Positions 1 to 5,921 of a stretch of DNA of 7,994 nt are shown here, one piece after another. The notes below the pieces were generated by a model. It was not told the origin of the DNA and ran no database searches. It saw only the letters and a list, made by a program, of their open reading frames with translations. A program made the translations under genes and the position numbers. Every line of letters begins with the position of its first letter. The stretch's first letter is position 1. The stretch is from Desulfotomaculaceae bacterium (GTDB lineage: Bacteria; Bacillota; Desulfotomaculia; Desulfotomaculales; Pelotomaculaceae). Location of the stretch: NCBI GenBank assembly GCA_028704035.1, contig JAQVLS010000063.1, positions 1 to 7,994 on the forward strand. Direction: 5' to 3'.

Positions 1-1076
1 TGCCTCAGCTTGCGAAGAGTCTTGGCTTCAATCTGCCTGATTCTCTCCCGGGTAACGCCGAATTGCTGCCCCACTTCTTCCAGGGTGCGGGCGCGGCCAT
101 CGTCCAGGCCGAAGCGCAGACGCAACACTTTTTGCTCCCGGTCTGTTAGGGTTTTCAGCACCTCATCCAGCTGTTCGCGCAGCAGGGTGAAGGAAGCTTC
201 CTCTGCAGGCGCTCTGGCATCGTGGTCCTCAATAAAATCACCCAGGTGAGAGTCTTCTTCTTCACCAATCGGTGTCTCCAATGACACCGGCTCCTGGGCT
301 ATCTTCTGTATTTCCCTGACTTTTTCTTCAGTAATATTCATTTCTTTGGCAATTTCTTCGGGATTCGGATCGCGACCCAGTTCCTGCAGCAACTGCCTTT
401 GTACCCTGATTAGTTTGTTTATGGTTTCAACCATATGCACCGGGATCCGGATAGTCCTGGCCTGGTCAGCTATAGCCCTGGTAATCGCCTGGCGGATCCA
501 CCACGTGGCGTAAGTGCTGAATTTATATCCCTTGCGGTAGTCAAATTTTTCAACAGCCTTGATCAGTCCCAGGTTTCCTTCCTGGATCAGGTCCAGAAAC
601 AACATTCCCCTGCCGACATAACGTTTGGCGATGCTGACAACCAGCCTCAGGTTAGCCTCAGCCAGCTTTCTTTTCGCTTCCTCATCCCCTGCCTCCATGC
701 GCATGGCCAGGTCTACTTCCTCTTCCGATATGAGAAGAGGCACGCGGCCTATTTCTTTCAAATACATGCGCACGGGGTCATCGATGCCGACACCTTCAGG
801 CACCGCCAGATCAACTTCAACTTCTGCTTCAGCTTCAGTTTCAGTTTCTTCATTTGACGATTTTATTGTTGTACTTTCCATTGGCTCAAGGTCGGCAGTC
901 TCCTGGATGACTTCAATGCCCAGTGTTGCCAGTTTTTCATAAATTTCGTCTATCTGTTCGGGTGTAAGTTCGATTCCCTGAAGACCGTCCATAATTTCAT
1001 TGTACGTCAGGATACCGCGTTTTTTCCCTTTCTCAATTAATTCCCTTACTCCTTCAGAAATAATCTCTTCACTCAA
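1..1076 (-). CDS. rpoD: RNA polymerase primary sigma factor SigA/RpoD (3' end outside window)
   Basis: Housekeeping sigma-70 factor that directs core RNA polymerase to -10/-35 promoters. 358 codons are visible. Residues 1-60 form a region 1.1-like domain. Residues 75-89 are a Glu-rich spacer. Region 1.2 starts near [12 protein letters not shown] (99-110). Region 2 holds the classic rpoD box (about 161-199, [20 protein letters not shown] then the [13 protein letters not shown] stretch). Region 3 spans about 216-290. Region 4.2 carries the -35 helix-turn-helix [18 protein letters not shown] (341-358). Only the last ten or so residues should be missing, past the left edge. The start is TTG, seven bases after GGGGAGGG; its first four bases, TTGA, contain the dnaG stop. 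The length and presence of regions 1.1 to 4.2 separate it from alternative sigma factors. Identity is very secure. Confidence 0.98.
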   Translation of the reverse strand, partial: MSEEIISEGVRELIEKGKKRGILTYNEIMDGLQGIELTPEQIDEIYEKLATLGIEVIQETADLEPMESTTIKSSNEETETEAEAEVEVDLAVPEGVGIDDPVRMYLKEIGRVPLLISEEEVDLAMRMEAGDEEAKRKLAEANLRLVVSIAKRYVGRGMLFLDLIQEGNLGLIKAVEKFDYRKGYKFSTYATWWIRQAITRAIADQARTIRIPVHMVETINKLIRVQRQLLQELGRDPNPEEIAKEMNITEEKVREIQKIAQEPVSLETPIGEEEDSHLGDFIEDHDARAPAEEASFTLLREQLDEVLKTLTDREQKVLRLRFGLDDGRARTLEEVGQQFGVTRERIRQIEAKTLRKLR

Positions 1077-2962
1077 ATGTTATCCCTCCCCTCACCGCGG
1101 TGATCCCCGTTATTAATATTAAAAATATTCCTATAATCAACTATTAATTCAGCAGCACGTTCCAAATTGCCTGCCTTCTCAGCTTCATCTATACCTTTCA
1201 GAAAAACAAGTTCACGCAGCAGGTCATTATATAGCATGTTGTTGCCCAACTTTTCCATATCCTTTATTTCTTCCAGGATTTCTTCCCTCCGCTCCTGGCG
1301 AATACACCGATTGATAGAATCAATATAGCATTTCATTATATTAACAGGATTTTCTCCTGGGATATCCAGTGTTAACAATTTACTTAACAGGTTTTGATCA
1401 TCATTATCCAGTATGCTGAACAATCCTTCAGGGCGATAGTCCGGACTTTTATATAATTCAAGACAATTCGCAAATATCCTTTGATAATTATCGTTTTTAA
1501 ATGGAATTTCGCCTACTTCGGCCAGGATTATTTCCCCGATAGAAGGATCCTCCAAAACCAGCCGTAAGAGAATTGATTCAGACTTCCCCCTGGCATCCAT
1601 TTTTTTCTCTTTTCTTATAATAGTATGTATGTTTTTAACATTTTTATCCGGATATGTCCACTTTTTACTTGAGTTTTCCTCAAATCTCTTTAATTCTCCC
1701 GCTACTATATCCCAGCTCAGATTCAGCGTGCGGGCAATCTTTTTCAAACCTTCCTCCTTTTCAACCCCACCCTTTGCCGCCAGGTCAGGAAAAACCTGGC
1801 GCATAACCTCTAATTTTTCTGCCACCGTCCTGATAATTCCTTTCCCGGCGGCATACTGCAGTTTGTATTCAATTAAGGAAGCCGCGCGTCTAATTAATTC
1901 TTCCCAGGGTGCGACGCCGTATTGCCTCAAGAAATCATCGGGATCTTTTCCGTCGGGAATGCTTACCACGCTCACCTCGCAGCCCAATTCCTGCAAAATA
2001 TCCAACCCCCGGATGGTGGCCGCGATACCGGCCGCGTCAGCGTCATAAGCAAATATCACATTCCGGCTGTTGTTCAGCAAAAGCCTTCCGTGCTCTACTG
2101 TAAGAGCGGTGCCGAGCGAGGCTACCGTATTGGTAATCCCGTACTGGTGGGCTGTGATCACATCCATATAGCCTTCAACAACAATAACGCAGTCCTTTTC
2201 TCTTATAGACTGCCGGGCCTGGTGCAGTCCATACAGCGTCCGGCCTTTACTGAAAAAAGGCGTTTCCGGACTGTTCAGATACTTGGGGAGATTATCGTCC
2301 AGAACCCTGCCCCCAAAGCCGACAATCCGGCCAGCGGCGTCCCAGATGGGGAACATAACCCGGTTGCGAAAGCGATCATAGAACCTGCCGGTTTCTGCGA
2401 TAACCGCAAGACCGGCCTCTACTAGATCCTGCTGCCGACAACCCTTATTGCCCAGGTAATCCAATAATGACTGCCAGCCGGGCGGGGCAAATCCTATTTG
2501 AAAATGTTCCAGCACCTCCGGTGAAAGCCCCCGCCCCTGCAAGTAGTGTCTGGCTGCGGCTGCTTCTTGGCGCTGTAAATTATTAACAAAGAAATCTTTG
2601 GCCAGATTATTAGCGTTTTTCAGGATATTCCGTCTGGCGTCTCTTTTACGGGCAGCCGGATTATCATCTGCGGGAAGGACTATCCCCGCCTGTTCTGCCA
2701 GTGTCTTAACAGCTTCAGTAAAAGTCAGGTTTTCTTTTAACATTAGAAATTTAAAAATATCGCCGCCGACATTACATCCGAAACAGTAGAAAATTTGTTT
2801 TTCAGGTGTGACAGTAAATGAAGGCGTACGATCATCATGAAAGGGACACAATCCCGTATAGCTTTTCCCCTTTTTCTTAAGTTGCACAAAACGGGATATT
2901 ACATGCAAAATATCTGAACGCAGGCGGACTGTTTCAATTACCTCGTCGGGGATAAAGCCCAC
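1073..2962 (-). CDS. dnaG: DNA primase DnaG
   Basis: Synthesises RNA primers for lagging-strand and origin replication, acting with the replicative helicase. 629 residues, a full family length. The N-terminal CHC2-type zinc-binding domain has ligands C39, H42, C60 and C63 (CPFH and CFGC). The RNA polymerase core contains [20 protein letters not shown] (198-217). The TOPRIM domain has the catalytic EGYMD (E263) and the metal-binding AYDADAAG (D307, D309), followed by [11 protein letters not shown] (336-346). A lysine-rich linker (about 430-460) leads to the helical C-terminal helicase-binding domain (about 460-615). The start is GTG; the frame upstream soon meets a stop, and AAGGGTGATC precedes it. 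It overlaps rpoD by four bases and follows dgt after a 183 bp gap carrying promoter motifs. All catalytic residues are present. Confidence 0.99.
   Translation of the reverse strand: MGFIPDEVIETVRLRSDILHVISRFVQLKKKGKSYTGLCPFHDDRTPSFTVTPEKQIFYCFGCNVGGDIFKFLMLKENLTFTEAVKTLAEQAGIVLPADDNPAARKRDARRNILKNANNLAKDFFVNNLQRQEAAAARHYLQGRGLSPEVLEHFQIGFAPPGWQSLLDYLGNKGCRQQDLVEAGLAVIAETGRFYDRFRNRVMFPIWDAAGRIVGFGGRVLDDNLPKYLNSPETPFFSKGRTLYGLHQARQSIREKDCVIVVEGYMDVITAHQYGITNTVASLGTALTVEHGRLLLNNSRNVIFAYDADAAGIAATIRGLDILQELGCEVSVVSIPDGKDPDDFLRQYGVAPWEELIRRAASLIEYKLQYAAGKGIIRTVAEKLEVMRQVFPDLAAKGGVEKEEGLKKIARTLNLSWDIVAGELKRFEENSSKKWTYPDKNVKNIHTIIRKEKKMDARGKSESILLRLVLEDPSIGEIILAEVGEIPFKNDNYQRIFANCLELYKSPDYRPEGLFSILDNDDQNLLSKLLTLDIPGENPVNIMKCYIDSINRCIRQERREEILEEIKDMEKLGNNMLYNDLLRELVFLKGIDEAEKAGNLERAAELIVDYRNIFNINNGDHRGEGRDNI
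1084..1091 (-). promoter_or_regulatory. Ribosome binding site of rpoD, inside the dnaG 3' end
   Basis: GGGGAGGG lies seven bases upstream of the TTG start at 1076. It is translated as part of the DnaG C-terminus (the GEGRD residues), so ribosomes finishing dnaG pass over it just before the TTGA overlap. The strong site compensates for the weak TTG codon and decides the rpoD start. Confidence 0.85.
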
Positions 2963-2966
2963 CTAA

Positions 2967-2976
2967 GATCACCCTT
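2967..2976 (-). promoter_or_regulatory. Ribosome binding site of dnaG
   Basis: AAGGGTGATC closely matches the 16S-complementary AGGAGGTGATC. It lies four bases before the GTG at 2962. The in-frame TGA inside this site rules out a more upstream start. Confidence 0.65.
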
Positions 2977-3049
2977 CTTCTTCCATAAGTCCTGTAATAG
3001 TAAATCAGTTCAACAAATAATTTTTTTATCCTTCCGCAAATTGTTATTA

Positions 3050-3078
3050 CTTATCTCAGCGAAAAATGCATTTATCAA
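3050..3078 (-). promoter_or_regulatory. Candidate SigA-type promoter for dnaG-rpoD
   Basis: TTGATA (3078-3073, 5/6 to TTGACA), a 17 base spacer, then GATAAG (3055-3050, 4/6 to TATAAT), on the dnaG strand in the dgt-dnaG gap. It would start transcription near 3043, about 80 bases before the GTG. The spacing is ideal and the -10 only moderate, so this is a plausible vegetative promoter rather than a certain one. It lies directly downstream of the SigH-like promoter, giving a possible tandem vegetative/sporulation arrangement. Confidence 0.4.
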
Positions 3079-3085
3079 CACTAAA

Positions 3086-3112
3086 ATTCGCCGTTTTTAC
3101 TAATTATCCTTT
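3086..3112 (-). promoter_or_regulatory. Candidate SigH promoter for dnaG-rpoD
   Basis: AAAGGATAA (3112-3104), an 11 base spacer, then GGCGAAT (3092-3086). Both halves and the spacing fit the Bacillus subtilis SigH consensus RNAGGAWWW - 11/12 - RNNGAAT without a mismatch. Predicted start near 3079, about 117 bases before dnaG. In B. subtilis the dnaG-sigA operon is known to have a SigH promoter used at the onset of sporulation, so motif and location agree. No transcript evidence is available here. Confidence 0.65.
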
Positions 3113-3123
3113 TTTTCGACAAA
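3111..3123 (-). promoter_or_regulatory. Spo0A box (0A box) next to the SigH-like promoter
   Basis: TTTGTCGAAAAAA contains the core 0A box TGTCGAA with the flanking T and A runs of high-affinity sites. It abuts and slightly overlaps the -35 of the SigH-like promoter, centred about 39-40 bases before its predicted start. That is where Spo0A activates several promoters by contacting the polymerase at -35. It is the only exact TGTCGAA I found in the window. Activation rather than repression is inferred from the position alone. Confidence 0.6.
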
Positions 3124-3145
3124 TTTCACATAACAACAAATGGCA

Positions 3146-4156
3146 TTATGGGGCTAGGGCATCCCACGGCAGCGGTAAAAAATAACCCTGGTATATCCGT
3201 ATGGCGAAGTTATCCGTCATCCCGGCTATATAATCGCAAACCGCCCTGTCGATATTCTCCTCACAGGCGCGCTGCCGGAATTCGGGCGGGAGAAGTTCGG
3301 CATGCCCCAAAAAGTGTTTATACAGGTTTTGCACCACATGACAGGCCTTGTCCTCATCCCGCTTTGCCTTCGAGCCGATATAAACGCTTTCGAACATAAA
3401 ATCTCTCAGCTTTTCGGTAGCAGCCAGGATCGAAGGACTCATTTTAATTTGAGCAGTCTCATCCATGTTTGTGTAGATCAGATCCAGCACCATTGTATTG
3501 ATCCTGTCCCTGTGTTTTTTGCCAAGGACCGCAAGACATTCAGCCGGGATTTGCTCCGTTGTGATTATCCCTCCCCGAATGGCGTCGTCAATATCATGGT
3601 TGATATAAGCAACCCGGTCGGCAAATCTGACGATCTGCCCCTCCAGGGTAGACGACATTTCCGGGCCGGTGTGGTTTAAAATACCATCCCTTACTTCCCA
3701 GGTCAGGTTAAGGCCCCTGCCTCCTTCCAGAATTTCTACCACCCTGAGGCTCTGTACATTGTGCTTAAAACCAGGTTTAAAGACACTGTCCAGCGCTTTT
3801 TCACCGGCGTGGCCGAAGGGTGTGTGGCCGAGGTCATGGCCCAGCGCCACCGCTTCAGCCAGATCCTCATTAAGCCGCAGTGCCCTGGCCACTGTACGGG
3901 CAATTTGCGCTACCTCGATGGTGTGCGTAAGCCTGGTGCGGTAGTGATCGCCTTCCGGAATGATAAAGACCTGCGTCTTGTGTTTAAGGCGCCTGTAGCT
4001 TTTTGAATGGATGATCCTGTCCCGGTCGCGCTGGAAAGCAGTGCGCACGCTGCATTCCTCTTCCTTCAGCTGCCGGCCGCGGCTGGCGCTGCTTAAACAA
4101 GCGCGGGAAGATAAAGTCCGGCGCTCCAATTCCTCGGAACGAAAGCGTATATCCAC
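3146..4156 (-). CDS. dgt: dGTPase-like HD-domain dNTP triphosphohydrolase
   Basis: Predicted to remove the triphosphate from deoxynucleoside triphosphates, giving the nucleoside and tripolyphosphate. The precise substrate cannot be read from sequence. 336 residues, the short form typical of the Gram-positive dGTPase-like type 2 family. The arginine-rich N-terminal signature RDRDRIIHSKSYRRLKHKTQV (43-63) is followed by HD-domain metal ligands H78 (RLTHT), H107-D108 (GHDLGHTPFGH) and D180 (RFADRVAYINHDIDDA). The start is GTG at 4156, with an in-frame TAA immediately before it and a GGACGGTGG ribosome binding region upstream. It is first in the dgt-dnaG-rpoD cluster. A SigH-like promoter lies about 35 bases upstream and no clear terminator separates it from dnaG. 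A role in dNTP pool control near the primase gene is inferred. Confidence 0.94.
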   Translation of the reverse strand: MDIRFRSEELERRTLSSRACLSSASRGRQLKEEECSVRTAFQRDRDRIIHSKSYRRLKHKTQVFIIPEGDHYRTRLTHTIEVAQIARTVARALRLNEDLAEAVALGHDLGHTPFGHAGEKALDSVFKPGFKHNVQSLRVVEILEGGRGLNLTWEVRDGILNHTGPEMSSTLEGQIVRFADRVAYINHDIDDAIRGGIITTEQIPAECLAVLGKKHRDRINTMVLDLIYTNMDETAQIKMSPSILAATEKLRDFMFESVYIGSKAKRDEDKACHVVQNLYKHFLGHAELLPPEFRQRACEENIDRAVCDYIAGMTDNFAIRIYQGYFLPLPWDALAP

Positions 4157-4197
4157 TTAAAGCCACCGTCCTATCCGGATTTGAAATGGTTAAAAAC

Positions 4198-4225
4198 ATT
4201 CTACTAAAAAGGCGTGTAATCCTGC
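4198..4225 (-). promoter_or_regulatory. Candidate SigH promoter for dgt
   Basis: GCAGGATTA (4225-4217), a 12 base spacer, then GTAGAAT (4204-4198), again an exact fit to RNAGGAWWW - 11/12 - RNNGAAT. Predicted start near 4191, leaving a leader of about 35 bases. A weaker SigA-like reading overlaps it: TTTACA (4230-4225), 17 bases, TTTAGT. An imperfect 0A-like TGTAAAA sits upstream, with 5 of 7 core bases. Confidence 0.55.
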
Positions 4226-4240
4226 TGTAAATATTCTTTT

Positions 4241-4279
4241 TACAAAAGAAAAACCCCGGTGCAGCAAAAGTCGCCGGGG
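4241..4279 (-). terminator. Rho-independent terminator of the flavoprotein gene
   Basis: Read on the minus strand: CCCCGGC (4279-4273), a 12 base loop, CCGGGG (4259-4254, with one extra G-U pair possible), then TTTTTCTTTTG. It begins three bases after the flavoprotein stop and ends about 15 bases before the dgt promoter motif, so it insulates dgt-dnaG-rpoD from the upstream genes. Confidence 0.88.
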
Positions 4280-4282
4280 ATA

Positions 4283-4900
4283 TTATTTGAAAAATCTTCT
4301 CTGCCTCAGGCCCGCTGTAGCTTCCGCTACCTCCAGGACATGCCTGGCCAGAATCCTGGCCCGGGCCAAGCCGGATGTATCCGCCGTCGCCGGCTGCTGG
4401 GCGCAGGCGCCCAGATGTCCAGCGTCTTCCTCCTGGTGAGCGTCACCTACCACAATCATACCCTGACACAACATCATGTCCTGGAGGGCGCGCAGGGTCG
4501 TCTCCTGACCGCCGAAACGGGAACCGCCGACGGCCAGAGCGCCGCCCACGATATTGAGAAGATATTTTTCGCGTCTTAAAAGCCTGGTTTTATCCCAAAA
4601 AGACTTGATCTGGGCGGAAACCGTGCCGAAGTACACCGGGCTGCCAAACAGTATGCCGTCCGCCTTGCGCATCAGGTCAAACATTTCGGCCAGCTTGGTG
4701 TTTTTATAGCATCTCCCGTCACATGGCGTGCTGCAGTACAGGCAAAAGGGGTTTTTAGCATCATATATTCCTTCTGACACCTGCAGCAACCTGTTTTCAA
4801 CCCCTGCGGCCTTTATTTCCGCAAGAGCGCTGTTCAGCAAAAAAGCAGTGTTTCCCTCTCTATGCGGGCTTCCATTCAATGCTAGAATAAACATTTTCAT
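4283..4900 (-). CDS. Flavodoxin-fold NAD(P)H-dependent FMN reductase / iron-sulfur flavoprotein-like
   Basis: 205 residues of the NAD(P)H-dependent FMN reductase superfamily, a cytoplasmic electron-transfer flavoprotein. It opens with beta strand MKMFILALNGSPHREGNT (1-18), whose GSPHREGNT forms the FMN phosphate loop. The second FMN contact is ADGILFGSPVYFGTVSAQIKSFWDK (80-104). A third segment is VGGALAVGGSRFGGQETT (118-135). Between strands two and three lies FCLYCSTPCDGRCYK with C53, C56, C60 and C64. This spacing, C-x2-C-x3-C-x3-C, resembles but does not equal the 4Fe-4S motif of archaeal iron-sulfur flavoproteins. The ATG at 4900 is poorly spaced from the AAAGAGAG upstream, whereas the ATG at 4894 (Met3) has eight bases of spacing and could be the true start. 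It lies 74 bases downstream of thpR and ends at a terminator. Physiological substrate unknown. Confidence 0.85.
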   Translation of the reverse strand: MKMFILALNGSPHREGNTAFLLNSALAEIKAAGVENRLLQVSEGIYDAKNPFCLYCSTPCDGRCYKNTKLAEMFDLMRKADGILFGSPVYFGTVSAQIKSFWDKTRLLRREKYLLNIVGGALAVGGSRFGGQETTLRALQDMMLCQGMIVVGDAHQEEDAGHLGACAQQPATADTSGLARARILARHVLEVAEATAGLRQRRFFK

Positions 4901-4974
4901 AACTCTCTTTCATAATATATTTAAATAAACCTTATGCCGGGTTGTTACCTAATATGCCTCACAGGCACGGGGTG

Positions 4975-5568
4975 TCAGGGGGACGGGGTTGTTGACACTC
5001 CGGTCAGCGGCGCCCTGGCCAGGGTAAAATATTTCGGTCCCCTGGAGCCCAGTTCGCTCAGCATGAGGTCCACAGTTGAAATTTTTGCGGAACCAAATAT
5101 CTTATTTTCCGCTACTTTTTCCGCCTTGTCAAAAACATCTAAAAAACCGGCCGGAGAACGCAGTCTGGCTAAAGTCAGGTGGGGCGAAAATTTGTTTTTT
5201 CCCGGTGCAAAACCAGGTTCCTTCAGTTCACGCTGCACCTGGCGGTTTAATTGCAGCAGATCAACAGTATCGCCGCCGACACCGGCCCAAAAGACGCGGG
5301 GTCTTTCCCGCGAAGGGAATACGCCGACCCCGCTCAACTTCAAGGTAAAAGGAGCAATCCTCTCGGCAGCCCTGTTTAGCGCCGCCGCCACAGCCGGAAC
5401 CTGATCCTCACTGACATTGCCGAGAAATTGGACCGTCAGGTGCAGGTTTTCAGGCTCAACCCATTTCATGTCGGCGTTGACCTTCCTTAAATCCCGGATG
5501 AATGAGCCGATGCCTTTTTTTATTTCAAATGGTAAATTCACCGCCACAAACAACCTCATCTGCCGCAC
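4975..5568 (-). CDS. thpR: RNA 2',3'-cyclic phosphodiesterase (2'-5' RNA ligase family)
   Basis: Two-histidine (2H) phosphoesterase of the ThpR/LigT family, which opens 2',3'-cyclic phosphate RNA ends. A 2'-5' ligase activity was the basis of the older name. The family opening is MRLFVAVNLPFEIK, followed by two catalytic HLT motifs (ENLHLTVQFLG and FSPHLTLARL) about 87 residues apart. The full domain is present, about 198 residues with this start. I chose GTG at 5568 because GGAG lies nine bases before it. An ATG at 5583 gives 202 residues but has no ribosome binding site, and the ATG at 5559 matches the family start but is also poorly served. The gene follows a coding remnant by 33 bases and precedes the flavoprotein gene by 74, suggesting a former longer operon. 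The biological role of bacterial ThpR is not settled. Confidence 0.93.
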   Translation of the reverse strand: MRQMRLFVAVNLPFEIKKGIGSFIRDLRKVNADMKWVEPENLHLTVQFLGNVSEDQVPAVAAALNRAAERIAPFTLKLSGVGVFPSRERPRVFWAGVGGDTVDLLQLNRQVQRELKEPGFAPGKNKFSPHLTLARLRSPAGFLDVFDKAEKVAENKIFGSAKISTVDLMLSELGSRGPKYFTLARAPLTGVSTTPSP

Positions 5569-5601
5569 AACAGTCAGCTCCATTCAAAGTGAAACAATAT
5601 T

Positions 5602-5691
5602 TTATAGTGTGCCGTAGTCCCGCTCGCCGGTACCTTCGGCTTTAACCACGGCCTGGGCGGCAGCTATCAAAATAGACCGATCACCATTTTT
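5602..5691 (-). pseudogene. C-terminal remnant of an unidentified gene upstream of thpR
   Basis: A 29-codon open stretch on the minus strand ends in TAA and reads ...ILIAAAQAVVKAEGTGERDYGTL. It has no plausible start, because a TGA lies directly upstream at 5692-5694. It is GC-rich and protein-like, whereas the DNA just upstream is AT-rich and stop-laden. It ends 33 bases before the thpR GTG, normal operon spacing. I read it as the tail of thpR's former upstream neighbour, cut off near 5680-5690. I do not recognise the family. Alternatives are chance, or a 22-residue peptide started at TTG 5670. Confidence 0.45.
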
Positions 5692-5801
5692 TCACATTGT
5701 GGAACACTCTTTGCGAACCCATTATTATCAATAGCATTTAATTTCATTTTTCATCTAGTACCTTCCCAAATTGCTTTCTCTCGATTATATCGCGAATCAC
5801 G

Positions 5802-5831
5802 CAATATAGGGCATGGAATGAACCATAAATT
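5802..5831 (+). promoter_or_regulatory. Candidate SigE-like (mother-cell) promoter
   Basis: CAATATA (5802-5808), 15 bases, then CATAAATT (5824-5831). The -10 matches seven of eight positions of the B. subtilis SigE consensus CATACAHT, the -35 about five of seven of KMATATT, and the spacing fits. Mother-cell consensus sequences are short and AT-rich, so a chance match in this DNA is possible. Confidence 0.3.
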
Positions 5832-5840
5832 AGGCATTTC

Positions 5841-5867
5841 ACCATTTCTCGGAATATTCCATATTAT
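5841..5867 (+). promoter_or_regulatory. Candidate SigK-like (late mother-cell) promoter
   Basis: AC (5841-5842), 17 bases, then CATATTAT (5860-5867), fitting the SigK pattern AC - 16/17 - CATANNNT. Predicted start near 5874, about 48 bases before the ATG. Information content is low. It gains slight weight from lying downstream of a SigE-like site and before a gene whose product has no export signal. Confidence 0.25.
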
Positions 5868-5868
5868 A

Positions 5869-5909
5869 TTTAAAAAGAACCTTTTTATCTTTAAAAAAAA
5901 CTCTTTTTA
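5869..5909 (+). repeat. Two tandem AT-rich inverted repeats in the leader
   Basis: TTTAAAAAGAACCTTTTTA (5869-5887) and TTTAAAAAAAACTCTTTTTA (5890-5909) are near copies. Each is an A-run facing a T-run: TAAAAAG/CTTTTTA with a three-base loop, and TAAAAA/TTTTTA with a six-base loop. They end at the Shine-Dalgarno sequence. Possible roles are mRNA leader structure or slippage-generated duplication; neither is demonstrated. Confidence 0.5.
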
Positions 5910-5918
5910 GGAGATGAT
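5909..5918 (+). promoter_or_regulatory. Ribosome binding site of the DUF11-like gene
   Basis: AGGAGATGAT matches the 16S-complementary AGGAGGTGAT at nine of ten bases. The AGGAG core ends eight bases before the ATG at 5922. This near-ideal site fixes the start and suggests strong translation. Confidence 0.88.
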
Positions 5919-5921
5919 TAT

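Larger units (their letters stand above)
5695..5921. other. AT-rich intergenic region before the DUF11-like gene
   Basis: No coding sequence supported on either strand. It contains two candidate mother-cell promoters (5802-5831 and 5841-5867), a perfect ten-base palindrome (5851-5860), two similar AT-rich inverted repeats in tandem (5869-5909), and the ribosome binding site of the plus-strand gene. The stretch 5695-5800 shows nothing I can name. Confidence 0.7.

Noticed and set aside
435..942. Plus-strand open frames over the sigma factor gene
   Set aside because: They lie antisense to rpoD, are low-complexity Ser-rich or Phe-rich, and show no conserved protein features; they are shadows of a strongly coding frame.
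1629..2425. Plus-strand open frames over dnaG
   Set aside because: Antisense to conserved TOPRIM and core domains of DnaG, with no domain signature or good ribosome binding site.
3148..4006. Plus-strand open frames over dgt, and a minus-strand frame starting at 4199
   Set aside because: All overlap the HD-domain gene in other frames. The minus-strand frame has an ATG at 4199 but reads out of frame through dgt and lacks any family feature.
4236..4247. Possible 0A box (TTTTGTAAAAAG) upstream of dgt
   Set aside because: Only five of seven core bases match TGTCGAA, so it is not supported as a separate site.
4955..4967. Small hairpin TGCCT-CAC-AGGCA just after thpR
   Set aside because: Only five base pairs and no T-run follows on either strand, so it does not qualify as an intrinsic terminator.
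5695..5760. Possible SigA promoter for thpR on the minus strand (GATAAT near 5726-5731)
   Set aside because: The -10-like hexamer has no -35 better than three of six at a suitable spacing, and AT-rich DNA gives such hexamers often.
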